64,000 nt of DNA from Ignavibacteriales bacterium (GTDB lineage: Bacteria; Bacteroidota; Ignavibacteria; Ignavibacteriales; Melioribacteraceae), in NCBI GenBank assembly GCA_021740915.1, contig JAIOYW010000012.1, positions 1 to 64,000 of the forward strand, read 5' to 3'. Made by a program: the position numbers and the translations under genes. Below, piece by piece: positions 56,759-64,000 of this stretch (positions within the stretch are counted from its first letter, which is position 1; each line of letters starts with the position of its first letter). The notes under the pieces are model-generated. The model had not been told where the DNA came from and did not search any database. It saw only the letters and a program-made list of their open reading frames with translations.

Positions 56759-58299
56759 ACCATTTCAATTTTACCACTCATCAACTTTGGTAATAAAGTA
56801 TCTCGGGTTTGGGTTAATGCTTGGTTGCAATAATTATTTTCTAATATTTTAGCCATCATTGGACTAACAATTTCATCAAATTCTTTCAATATGTCATCAC
56901 TTGGCATAATTGCACTAAGATTTGAAAACTGGGAAGTGTTCATATTTAATGTTGCAGTCCCTCCGCTTGCAGTTGCCAAAAATGTTTCTTTCATTGAGAT
57001 TGCTAAAAAGTACAGGTAATATTTCAAGAAACTATTTTTAGGAACGATTGTGTTTATTTGCTGATTAGTTTGGCAAGGCTCTGGATTTATACAAACTAAA
57101 CCAACCGTTGCTATTGAACTTATACAAATTGAATACGGTGGAATGGTTTTGTTTGATTGAGAGTTTAAACCTAATTCCGTTAAACTATCTGTTGTTTCTA
57201 TTATGAAAACAGAGTTATGCATATCTGGTATTTTGATAAACATATATTCTCCACCAAAATATTCATCTACTGCTTTTGAAGGTGTTTTGCCACAAATTAT
57301 TTTACCAAAATCTCTCATAGCACATTCTTTCCAACCCTTTGGCAAACCATTTACCAATTCGCCATCAAAGTTTGGAAAGTTAAAGTTTACAAACCACTCT
57401 TTAAATAAGGCTTGTGCCATAGCTTCGAGGGTTTGGTTCATTTGCAGGTTGAGTTCTATTTTGTCGTCGAGGGAGGTAAGGATTTGGGCGATGGAGGCTT
57501 GGGTAGTTTTGTCTTCAGGAATAGTAATATCAAGTTTTTTAAAATCTTTTAATACTATTCTTGGTAAAGCTGAACCTGATTTGAAGTTATCTTGAATATC
57601 TTGATTCGTTTGTGGATTTTTTAAATAATAAGCTAAATAGTTTCCATCAATAACTTTGTTGTTGGGTCTTAATATTGCAATTGAAGAAAGTAAAACTAAA
57701 TCCAATTTTTCTTTACAATAATATACTATTCCCATTGTCCCATCTTTTGAGAATAGTACATCGCCTTTTAATGGTTGACAATCATTTTTAACTAATGTAT
57801 CAAAGTCTGCCTTTGTTATTTTTTTACATTTTTGAAAATCAATGCCATTGTTATTCATATCCTTAACACTTGCAATTAATTTTTCTCCTGACAAATCTTC
57901 CTTCGGAGAAAAATGTGAACCGTCTGTAACCTTTAAACAAAGTTCATCTAATCTATAAGTTTTCCAGCCCTTCGGCAAACTGTTTTCTTTTGTTTCAGTT
58001 TGCTGCACCACCACGTATTGTTGCTCGATGTTTTTCTTAAAGTTTTCGGGTAAGTCGTTCCAATTGTGTAAATCCACTTTAAATAACAGGTTTGATTCTG
58101 CAACGGCTTCCTTTAAAAGGGAAAAACTTATTTTTTGATTTTCGGTAATGAAAGCAACCAAGTCTAAATCGCTGTTTGGGTTTGCAGTAAATTTTACCCG
58201 CGAACCAAAAGCCCGTACCAAGGTATTTGGCAAATACTTTTGAAGTAAGCCCAAAAGGATTTTAAGGTCGGTGGGTTTTATGTCTATTTTTATTCCCAC
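56755..58299 (-). CDS. hsdS: HsdS specificity subunit fused to an N-terminal MNT nucleotidyltransferase domain
   Basis: 514 residues. Residues 1-~100 are a minimal nucleotidyltransferase: Gly32-Ser33 in RAFGSRVKF, Asp44 and Asp46 in NSDLDLVAF, and a third carboxylate Asp76 in FKVDLHNW, so the active site looks complete. Residues ~108-514 are a standard Hsd[14 protein letters not shown] and a first target-recognition domain, a central helix ([17 protein letters not shown]), a second recognition domain from [15 protein letters not shown], and a C-terminal helix ([18 protein letters not shown]). The ~100-residue addition is not part of usual HsdS (about 400). The gene overlaps the upstream HEPN gene by 10 bases and hsdR by 4. 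MNT/HEPN pairs are normally stand-alone toxin-antitoxin systems in which MntA AMPylates HepT. Confidence 0.88.
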   Translation of the reverse strand: MGIKIDIKPTDLKILLGLLQKYLPNTLVRAFGSRVKFTANPNSDLDLVAFITENQKISFSLLKEAVAESNLLFKVDLHNWNDLPENFKKNIEQQYVVVQQTETKENSLPKGWKTYRLDELCLKVTDGSHFSPKEDLSGEKLIASVKDMNNNGIDFQKCKKITKADFDTLVKNDCQPLKGDVLFSKDGTMGIVYYCKEKLDLVLLSSIAILRPNNKVIDGNYLAYYLKNPQTNQDIQDNFKSGSALPRIVLKDFKKLDITIPEDKTTQASIAQILTSLDDKIELNLQMNQTLEAMAQALFKEWFVNFNFPNFDGELVNGLPKGWKECAMRDFGKIICGKTPSKAVDEYFGGEYMFIKIPDMHNSVFIIETTDSLTELGLNSQSNKTIPPYSICISSIATVGLVCINPEPCQTNQQINTIVPKNSFLKYYLYFLAISMKETFLATASGGTATLNMNTSQFSNLSAIMPSDDILKEFDEIVSPMMAKILENNYCNQALTQTRDTLLPKLMSGKIEMV

Positions 58300-58712
58300 G
58301 TTGAGCCTGTCATAGTTATGTATAAATCAATTGCATCGGCAACAAAGTCGCCCATGTGGTCGAGAGCATTTTCGGCTTTATCGCCCGAATAGTCGTGTGA
58401 GGTATCAATTCTGGCATCGGAATATTTAATCCATTGCGAAATATCGGAAGTAAAAAGTTTGTTTTCGGCAGCAATTCTAAAGATAGGCTTTGGGCTGTTT
58501 GGCATTTCAGGTACACCCAATTCTTCGGTTAAATACCGTTTTAATACTTTCCAAAGTGTATCGTAACAAGTTTCGAAGCGTTGTATTACCGATTCGGCAA
58601 CAGCTTCTTTTTCTAATTCACCCAAATCGTCTCTATCTTCAAGTGTAAGATAGTTATTGTATTGCACTTCGAGGTGCTTTAATGATTTTTCGAATTTGTC
58701 GTAATCTATCAT
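58290..58712 (-). CDS. HEPN-domain protein, HepT-like (nucleotidyltransferase partner)
   Basis: 140 residues, all helical, of the nucleotidyltransferase-substrate-binding/HEPN type (FEKSLKHLEVQY at the start, VIQRFETCYDTLWKVLKRYL). The motif Arg101-IDTS-His106-Asp-Tyr108 fits the RX4HXY consensus of HepT toxins, where R/H are the RNase residues and Tyr is the AMPylated residue in characterised HepT-MntA. It ends inside the start of the MNT-hsdS gene (10-base overlap), so it is the natural partner of that MNT domain. It is predicted to be an RNase held inactive by the MNT domain, or a regulatory subunit. Confidence 0.85.
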   Translation of the reverse strand: MIDYDKFEKSLKHLEVQYNNYLTLEDRDDLGELEKEAVAESVIQRFETCYDTLWKVLKRYLTEELGVPEMPNSPKPIFRIAAENKLFTSDISQWIKYSDARIDTSHDYSGDKAENALDHMGDFVADAIDLYITMTGSTWE

Positions 58713-58718
58713 AGCTAT

Positions 58719-58907
58719 TTACTTTTCGAGTTTAATATAAACAATATACTCGCTCATGACATCTAAAGCTAGCAAATTACCACCTTGCAATTGCTTTAAA
58801 TCGTTTTCATTAATAGTAATTGTTTCGCCACCCCATCGTTTGCCAAAAGGAGTATTCACTTTTTCGAGGTCGAAAACCGTTTTTATTACCATTTTTTTCT
58901 CACTCAT
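58719..58907 (-). CDS. Small unknown protein in the restriction operon
   Basis: 62 residues. It begins with the overlap ATGA at the hsdM stop (58904-58907) and ends 6 bases before the HEPN gene, so it is translated as part of the operon. The sequence is mixed alpha/beta ([54 protein letters not shown]) and I do not recognise it. Candidates are an antitoxin-like accessory, a regulator, or an anti-restriction modulator; nothing in the sequence decides between these. Confidence 0.7.
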   Translation of the reverse strand: MSEKKMVIKTVFDLEKVNTPFGKRWGGETITINENDLKQLQGGNLLALDVMSEYIVYIKLEK

Positions 58908-60442
58908 AGTTTATATCCAATTTTTTCGAGGTTCTTTTTAATTTCATCATCCAAAGATACAGCCTTTTGCATTTGTTCTTTTAAAGAAGAAGTTAGATGT
59001 TTCATTTTGTCGTCAAAAGCAACTCCATCTTCAGCTACTTCTTTAAAGTCAATATATCTGCCTGGCGTAAGGATGTAATTGTTTTTGCGAACATCTTCGA
59101 TGGTAGCCGATTTGCAGAACCCGGGCTCGTCTTTATAAATGGCGGTGACTGAGCTTGTCGAAGCCCTCCATTTGTGGTATGTGTCAGAAATCTTGGCAAT
59201 GTCTTTATCGCTTAATTCCTTTTGTTTACGGCTTATCATTGTGCCTAATTCTCGGGCATCAATAAACAAGATTTCATTTGTGCGGTTTCTGAATTTGGAA
59301 GTTTCAGTTTTGTTCCGAGCCAAAAACCATAAACAAGCTGGAATTTGAGTATTGTAAAATAATTGCGAAGGCAAAGAAACCATACAATCCACTAAATCGG
59401 CTTCAATCATTTTTTTTCGAATTTCTCCTTCAGTGGCAATTTCAGAACTCATACTACCATTTGCTAAAACAATACCGGCAGTTCCATAAGGTGCGAGCTT
59501 GCTTACAAAATGCTGCAACCAAGCGAAGTTTGCGTTTCCATTTGGCGGCGTTCCGTATTTCCATTTGTCCTGATCAGATCTATTGATGTTGTAATCGCTA
59601 ACATTGAAAGGTGGATTTGCAATTACATAATCAACTTTGAGTTCGGGAAACTTATCGCTCATCAAAGTATCGCCCAATTCAATTTTGGCATCAATACCAC
59701 GAATAGCCAAATTCATTTTGGCTAATTTATGAGTTGTAGGGTTGCTTTCCTGTCCATAAATAGAAATTTTGCCTTTTCGGTGTTCATGCATTTCAATAAA
59801 ACGTTCGCTTTGCACAAACATTCCACCACTACCACAACACCCATCATAAACCCGTTTTTCGGGTTCAGGTGCAAGCATATCAACAAGTATTTTTACAATG
59901 CTTTGCGGTGTGTAAAATTGTCCACCTTTTTTACCTTCAGCATCAGCAAATTGCCCCAAAAAATATTCAAAAACAAAACCTAAAACGTCTTTGCCTTTTC
60001 CGTTTCCGCCTTTGCTCAAAGTTATTGAACCTATCAAGTCAATCAATTCACCTAATCGTTGCTTATCTAATGCAGGTCGAGCGTAGTCTTTTGGCAAAAC
60101 TCCTTTTAGCGTAGCGTTGTCTTTTTCAATGGCATCCATTGCATCGTCAATGTCTTTGCCAATAGTTGGCAACTTGGCTCTGCCTTGTAACCATTTCCAA
60201 CGTGCTTGTGGTGGAACATAGAAAACTCTCTCGGCTGTATATTCGTCTTTATCTTCGGGGTCGGCTCCTGTATCGTTTTTTTCACTTTCTAACTTTTTGA
60301 AAAGTTCATCAAAAGCATCGGAAATGTATTTTAAGAATATCAAACCCAAAACAACGTGTTTGTATTCAGCAGCATCCATATTGTTGCGAAGCTTATCGGC
60401 TGCTTGCCAAAGGGTTTTTTCTAATTCTAAATTATCTGTCAT
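58904..60442 (-). CDS. hsdM: Type I modification methyltransferase subunit HsdM (N6-adenine)
   Basis: 512 residues: an N-terminal helical HsdM domain ([35 protein letters not shown]), [18 protein letters not shown], the SAM-binding motif [16 protein letters not shown], the catalytic NPPF in [14 protein letters not shown], and a C-terminal region [24 protein letters not shown]. It methylates adenine at sites chosen by HsdS. About nine residues (ASTSSVTAI) between YHKWR and YKDEPGF are encoded by a hairpin-forming repeat (59137-59173). First gene of the operon. Confidence 0.95.
   Translation of the reverse strand: MTDNLELEKTLWQAADKLRNNMDAAEYKHVVLGLIFLKYISDAFDELFKKLESEKNDTGADPEDKDEYTAERVFYVPPQARWKWLQGRAKLPTIGKDIDDAMDAIEKDNATLKGVLPKDYARPALDKQRLGELIDLIGSITLSKGGNGKGKDVLGFVFEYFLGQFADAEGKKGGQFYTPQSIVKILVDMLAPEPEKRVYDGCCGSGGMFVQSERFIEMHEHRKGKISIYGQESNPTTHKLAKMNLAIRGIDAKIELGDTLMSDKFPELKVDYVIANPPFNVSDYNINRSDQDKWKYGTPPNGNANFAWLQHFVSKLAPYGTAGIVLANGSMSSEIATEGEIRKKMIEADLVDCMVSLPSQLFYNTQIPACLWFLARNKTETSKFRNRTNEILFIDARELGTMISRKQKELSDKDIAKISDTYHKWRASTSSVTAIYKDEPGFCKSATIEDVRKNNYILTPGRYIDFKEVAEDGVAFDDKMKHLTSSLKEQMQKAVSLDDEIKKNLEKIGYKL
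59137..59173. repeat. 37-bp palindromic element inside hsdM, in frame
   Basis: The outer arms AAATGG and CCATTT, plus inner GG/CC pairs, enclose the core GCTTCGACAAGCTCAG (minus strand), which itself forms a short GCTT/AAGC hairpin. The core resembles dispersed CTTCGACAAGCTCAG repeats that I know from many bacterial genomes. In hsdM it codes for extra residues at a point where relatives go almost directly from the HxWR motif to Y-D-PGFC, and the reading frame is kept. I saw no second full copy in the window. Confidence 0.5.
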
Positions 60443-60819
60443 AATATTTTCTATCTTTTAGTTTACACTGGCATTCAGTTTTTCATCCTTTATTGCAATT
60501 TATTCCCTCTTTGGCTTTATCCTGTAAGTCTTTTGTTCTCTGAGTTTTCTACAATTGGTAAAACATACATTATTTTTACTTCTTAAAAATATTCTTTATT
60601 GTTCAGAAAATAAAATGATACTACTGATACGAAGGGAGTAAATTGGGAGAAACAGGAATATTGAGTAAGGAAGGAATAACCGGTGATATATTGCAGATAT
60701 AAATTGACCCTGTTCTAAATAAAAAGAGGCAGCATCATACTGCTGCCCCTTTCAACGGAAAGAAATCAAAAACGTCTCAATTTCGCGGGTATATCCTGAC
60801 CTCCTTTAACGAATACGAA
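60443..60819 (-). other. Intergenic region with the hsd promoter and hemN terminator
   Basis: 377 bp with no gene. The left part must hold the hsdM promoter (minus strand), which I cannot assign to a consensus. The right part holds the terminator of the hemN gene at 60728-60747. Confidence 0.45.
60728..60747 (-). terminator. Rho-independent terminator after hemN
   Basis: A perfect 7-bp stem, ggcagca/tgctgcc, with loop tcatac. On the minus strand it is followed by TCTTTTTATTT. It lies about 70 bases beyond the hemN stop and ends the hemD-hemE-hemN unit. Confidence 0.8.
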
Positions 60820-62196
60820 TTAAACTGTCCGGGAATATCTTCCTGCGTCTTCTTTCCTTTCAATATAGCCATCAAAATTCATTGCAATATTTCTTATTAG
60901 AAGTCTTCCCATTCCTGAAATTGTGATTTTCCTGTTATCAAGCGTAAGAAGTCCATCAGCAATGAATCCATCTAAATTGCTTAGTGCGTTTGAAAAATAT
61001 GACTCGAAATCGATTGAATATTCTTTTGCAACTGATTCAAAATCCAATTCAAAATCGCACATAAGACGGGTGATTACATCCCTTCTGAGTGTATCATCCC
61101 CGTTAAGTTTATAACCCTTTTCAACAGTAAGCACCCCTTTATCAAGGGAATCAAAATACTCTTTTTCTTTTTTCAGATTCTGGGCATAAACCGATCCAAT
61201 CTGACTAATGCTGGTAATCCCGAAGCCATAAAGGTCTGTTCCGGCATTCGTGCTGTAACCTTGAAAATTTCTGTAAAGTTTTTTCTCTCTCAGTGCAACG
61301 GCCATTTCATCATCCGGTTTTGCAAAATGGTCCATCCCGATAAAAACATAACCAGCTTCCGTAAGCTGATTAATTGTTCTCTTCAAAATCCTGAGTTTTT
61401 CATCGGGCTGCGGAAGATCTTCTGGTTTAATAAGCGCCATATGTTTTTTCATCCAGGGTACATGAGCATAATTAAAAACAGCTATCCTGTCGGGCGAAAT
61501 ATCTATTATTTTTTCCACGGTATCAGCAAAAGTTTTTTCAGATTGAAACGGAAGTCCGTAAATAAGATCAAGATTGATACTTTGGAAACCCAGGTCTCTT
61601 ACCCACGAAACCACCTGGCGTGTCATCTCTTCCGGTTGAATCCGGTTAACCGCTTTCTGTACTTTTTCATAAAAATCCTGTACACCCATACTGATACGGT
61701 TAAATCCTCCTTTCCGCAGCGCAGCAAGATGTTCGTAGGTCAATCCTCTCGGATCAATCTCGCATCCTGCTTCAGGATCAGGACTATATTCAAAGGATTC
61801 ATTAATATACCCGATAAGATCGGTTATTTCATCCGGGTTGAGATGTGTTGGTGTTCCGCCACCCCAGTGAAGCTGGCTGACTTTGCGGTCCGGATCAAGA
61901 TATGTTCTTATCAGATCAATTTCATCTTTCACATACTTAGTATATTGTCTGATTCGATCTCTGTTTCTGGTAATGATCATATTGCAGCCGCAGAAATAAC
62001 ACAGGGTATCGCAGAATGGCAAATGAAAATAGAGGGATAATTTTTTTTCATTGCCTGTAACATTCGTCGAAATGATCTCATCCAGGTACTTTTCAGGAGT
62101 AAAGCCCGCATTGAAATGCGGTGCGGTCGGATAACTTGTATATCTTGGACCCGGTTTATCATATTTTTTTATAAGTTCAATATCGATATCAAACAT
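60820..62196 (-). CDS. hemN: Oxygen-independent coproporphyrinogen III dehydrogenase
   Basis: 458 residues: the N-terminal segment KYDKPGPRYTSYPTAPHF, the radical SAM motif YFHLPFCDTLCYFCGC (CX3CX2CXC, the true HemN form), HWGGGTPTHLNPDE, EIDPRGLT, RISMGVQDF, and GMDHFAKPDDE. It converts coproporphyrinogen III to protoporphyrinogen IX without oxygen, consistent with anaerobic heme synthesis for the many c-type hemes encoded at 7242-8816. The start overlaps hemE by 8 bases. Confidence 0.96.
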   Translation of the reverse strand: MFDIDIELIKKYDKPGPRYTSYPTAPHFNAGFTPEKYLDEIISTNVTGNEKKLSLYFHLPFCDTLCYFCGCNMIITRNRDRIRQYTKYVKDEIDLIRTYLDPDRKVSQLHWGGGTPTHLNPDEITDLIGYINESFEYSPDPEAGCEIDPRGLTYEHLAALRKGGFNRISMGVQDFYEKVQKAVNRIQPEEMTRQVVSWVRDLGFQSINLDLIYGLPFQSEKTFADTVEKIIDISPDRIAVFNYAHVPWMKKHMALIKPEDLPQPDEKLRILKRTINQLTEAGYVFIGMDHFAKPDDEMAVALREKKLYRNFQGYSTNAGTDLYGFGITSISQIGSVYAQNLKKEKEYFDSLDKGVLTVEKGYKLNGDDTLRRDVITRLMCDFELDFESVAKEYSIDFESYFSNALSNLDGFIADGLLTLDNRKITISGMGRLLIRNIAMNFDGYIERKEDAGRYSRTV

Positions 62197-63274
62197 TTAT
62201 TTGCTCCGAATCCTCATTATTGGGCTTTTTATGGAAAGCGGGACTTTCTTCTTTTACGAAGTTTATCATCGCTTTTAGATTTTCCGGATCCACATCAGGG
62301 AGTATCCCATGCCCGAGATTAAAAATATGTCCTTCTCCGTATCCGAAAGATTTAAGAGCAGCAATTACTTTTTTTCGAATGAGTTTATGATTTCCGTACA
62401 AAACCGTCGGGTCCAAATTGCCCTGAAGTGCAACCTTTGACTGGAGCTGCTCCCTGACTTTACCAAGGTTCATTGTCCAATCCAAACCAAGTACATCTGC
62501 CCCTGAATCTGAAAGTTTTTTAAGTTTATAATGTACTCCCTTAGCAAAAACAATTACAGGCTGCTCTTTTCTTTTGATACCTGCTATGGTCTTAGCTATA
62601 TATTCGAGCGAGAATTCTTCAAATTCAGCCGGAGCGAGAATCCCTCCCCATGTGTCAAATATCTGAACAGCATCGGCGCCTGCTTCTATCTTTGCCGAAA
62701 GGTATTCTGAGCATATATCGCTCAGAAAATCCAATATTTTATGCGCCAGTTTCGGATCATTATATATAAGCTTTTTAATCTCCGAAAAATTCTTTGACCC
62801 TTTGCCTTCGACCATATATGTTAAAAGAGTCCATGGCGATCCGCTGAAACCGATCAGGGGCACCCGACCGGCAAGTTCTTTTTTAGTAAGCGCCACTGCG
62901 TCAAGCACGTATTTGAGCTCTTGCCAGATATCCGGCTTTGATAGTGATTGAAAATCTGCTTTGCTTCTCACGGGGTTTGCAAAGACAGGTCCCCGACCCT
63001 CCTCAATACTTAAAGACATACCTGTGGCTTCGGGAATAACAAGTATATCCGAAAAAATAATAGCTGCATCCACCCCCATCAGATCAACCGGCTGTAAAGT
63101 AACTTCAGCGGCGAGTTCGGGAGTTTTGCACATCGTAAGAAAATCGTATTTTTTCCTCACGGCACGGTATTCAGGAAGATACCTGCCTGCCTGACGCATT
63201 ACCCAGACCGGGGTTCTCTCTGTTTTCTCTCTTCGGCATGCCCGAAGAAAAAGATCATTTTTTATATCTATCAA
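62189..63274 (-). CDS. hemE: Uroporphyrinogen decarboxylase
   Basis: 361 residues: RTPVWVMRQAGRYLPEYR (substrate-binding Arg residues), AAIIFSDILVIPEA, GFSGSPWTLLTYMVEG, QIFDTWGGIL, and FNLGHGILPDVDPENLKA. A ~15-residue C-terminal extension (KKPNNEDSEQINV) exceeds the usual length. It overlaps hemD by 20 bases and hemN by 8, forming a compact heme operon. Confidence 0.96.
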   Translation of the reverse strand: MIDIKNDLFLRACRREKTERTPVWVMRQAGRYLPEYRAVRKKYDFLTMCKTPELAAEVTLQPVDLMGVDAAIIFSDILVIPEATGMSLSIEEGRGPVFANPVRSKADFQSLSKPDIWQELKYVLDAVALTKKELAGRVPLIGFSGSPWTLLTYMVEGKGSKNFSEIKKLIYNDPKLAHKILDFLSDICSEYLSAKIEAGADAVQIFDTWGGILAPAEFEEFSLEYIAKTIAGIKRKEQPVIVFAKGVHYKLKKLSDSGADVLGLDWTMNLGKVREQLQSKVALQGNLDPTVLYGNHKLIRKKVIAALKSFGYGEGHIFNLGHGILPDVDPENLKAMINFVKEESPAFHKKPNNEDSEQINV

Positions 63275-64000
63275 GTATTACTCCTTTCCTTTTCATAAAA
63301 TTTTTAACAGCATCAATAAATGACTTGAGATTGCTGTTTTCAGGTATAATATCAGGTGTTAATCCTGCTTCCCGCACGGCTGCAGCGGTTGTTTCGCCAA
63401 TAACCCCGATCCTTTTACAAAAAAAATAACGTGTAGGTTCACTGATTCCAAAATAAGCCAAAAAATTCCTGAAAGTCGAAGGACTCGTGAACATATACAG
63501 ATCTGCGGAAGTCGCCGAATTTTTCAACCCATCAAAATCGGGATCTGATTTTTCAGGCTGACATGTTTCATACACGATCACTTTGTAAACCCCGGCTCCC
63601 CGTATTTTCAGTTCCTCAGCCAAATGATTGTCGCTTAAATTTGAAGCAGGTATCAGGATCACTTTTCCACGTACACTATGGGAATCAAGTTCTTTTAATA
63701 TGCCTTCGGCAGTGTTCTCCGAGGCTGTCTCAATTTGCATAATTCCATTCAAGCGCAGTTCAGCAGCCGTCTTATCTCCAATCGCTACAATTTGTGTTGT
63801 CCCGGAGATAATTGTTTTAGTCCCGATTGATATAAAATAAAACCTGACAGCATTTTTAGATGTGAAAATAATTATATCGGGATTTTGCGGAACCTCTGCT
63901 AAGACGGGTACCTGCTTAAACATAAGCATTGGAATATGTATGAATTCAATTTCTGAATCTGCAATAGCAGAAAACTCAGGAGACGAAATTGATTCAGTGC
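63255..64000 (-). CDS. hemD: Uroporphyrinogen-III synthase, 5' end beyond window
   Basis: The frame is open to the window edge, so at least 248 residues are present up to the stop at 63255 and the true start lies outside. An internal ATG at 63929 is not the start, since coding sequence (EIEFIHIPMLMFKQV) continues upstream. HemD features are PDIIIFTSKNAVRFYF, VAIGDKTAAELR, VILIPASNLSDNHLAEELKIRGAGVYKVIVYET, and YMFTSPSTFRNFLAYF, IGVIGETTAAAVREAGL. It cyclises hydroxymethylbilane upstream of HemE, and is the first visible gene of the heme operon. Confidence 0.85.
   Translation of the reverse strand, partial: TESISSPEFSAIADSEIEFIHIPMLMFKQVPVLAEVPQNPDIIIFTSKNAVRFYFISIGTKTIISGTTQIVAIGDKTAAELRLNGIMQIETASENTAEGILKELDSHSVRGKVILIPASNLSDNHLAEELKIRGAGVYKVIVYETCQPEKSDPDFDGLKNSATSADLYMFTSPSTFRNFLAYFGISEPTRYFFCKRIGVIGETTAAAVREAGLTPDIIPENSNLKSFIDAVKNFMKRKGVILDRYKK

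Noticed and set aside
63255-63929. hemD starting at the ATG at 63929
   Set aside because: HemD-like coding sequence continues in frame to the window edge, so the real start lies outside the window.
1-64000. CRISPR arrays, tRNA, rRNA, insertion sequences or prophage
   Set aside because: I saw no regularly spaced repeats, no tRNA cloverleaf, no transposase or integrase motifs and no phage structural genes on either strand.

Overview
The window looks like a piece of an Ignavibacteria-type genome (FCB group, Bacteroidota/Ignavibacteriota side). The evidence is four genes for large secreted proteins ending in a type IX secretion (T9SS) type A sorting domain with the NYPNPFNPST-type motif and a KKM-L-K type end, few Shine-Dalgarno sequences, lipoproteins, a DUF6588-like outer membrane protein, and a heme/respiratory gene set. 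I cannot name a genus. There are no rRNA or tRNA genes, insertion sequences or CRISPR arrays.

Layout. (1) 1-19874, almost all minus strand: three giant T9SS proteases (a gingipain-type C25 cysteine protease cut by the window edge, an S8 subtilase and an S1 lysyl-endopeptidase-like protease) that share one ~950-residue C-terminal chassis. Among them lie a sulfur/respiration operon (octaheme cytochrome c, membrane cytochrome b, two YeeE/YedE halves) and a GH53 galactanase gene split by a deletion/frameshift. (2) 20464-23668: a secreted LIM-domain metallopeptidase resembling the plant DA1 family, a creatininase-family amidohydrolase and an outer membrane protein. (3) 23967-30352, plus strand: two SGNH proteins and an MBOAT acyltransferase (an envelope O-acylation module), then an enoyl-CoA isomerase and a lipoprotein amidohydrolase. 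(4) 30354-38724, minus strand: a degenerate metallo-beta-lactamase-fold protein, an Ntn hydrolase, a Kef-type antiporter, a Cache-domain lipoprotein, HemW, an AlkD-like HEAT protein and a MOSC protein. (5) 38789-44876, plus strand: four overlapping genes, namely a 996-residue STAND-like protein with a broken Walker A, then MscS, CorA and MscS. A GNAT/nitrilase-like fusion converges on them. (6) 46411-51949: an aromatic amino acid operon (pheA, aminotransferase, DAHP synthase, aroA, chorismate mutase, tyrA). It is preceded by a complete leader-peptide attenuator: an 18-residue Phe/Tyr-rich peptide and mutually exclusive 1:2, 2:3 and 3:4 hairpins. (7) 52018-53414: a radical SAM protein and a CGGC protein. 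(8) 53615-60442: a type I restriction-modification operon. Here the specificity subunit HsdS carries an N-terminal MNT nucleotidyltransferase domain, and its neighbour is a HEPN protein with the exact RX4HXY motif of HepT toxins. (9) 60820-64000: hemN, hemE and hemD.

The most interesting items are the MNT-HsdS/HEPN arrangement inside the restriction locus, the pheA attenuator, the ATPase-MscS-CorA-MscS operon, and the secreted DA1-like LIM peptidase. All functional statements rest on reading motifs and gene order; no database search was possible.
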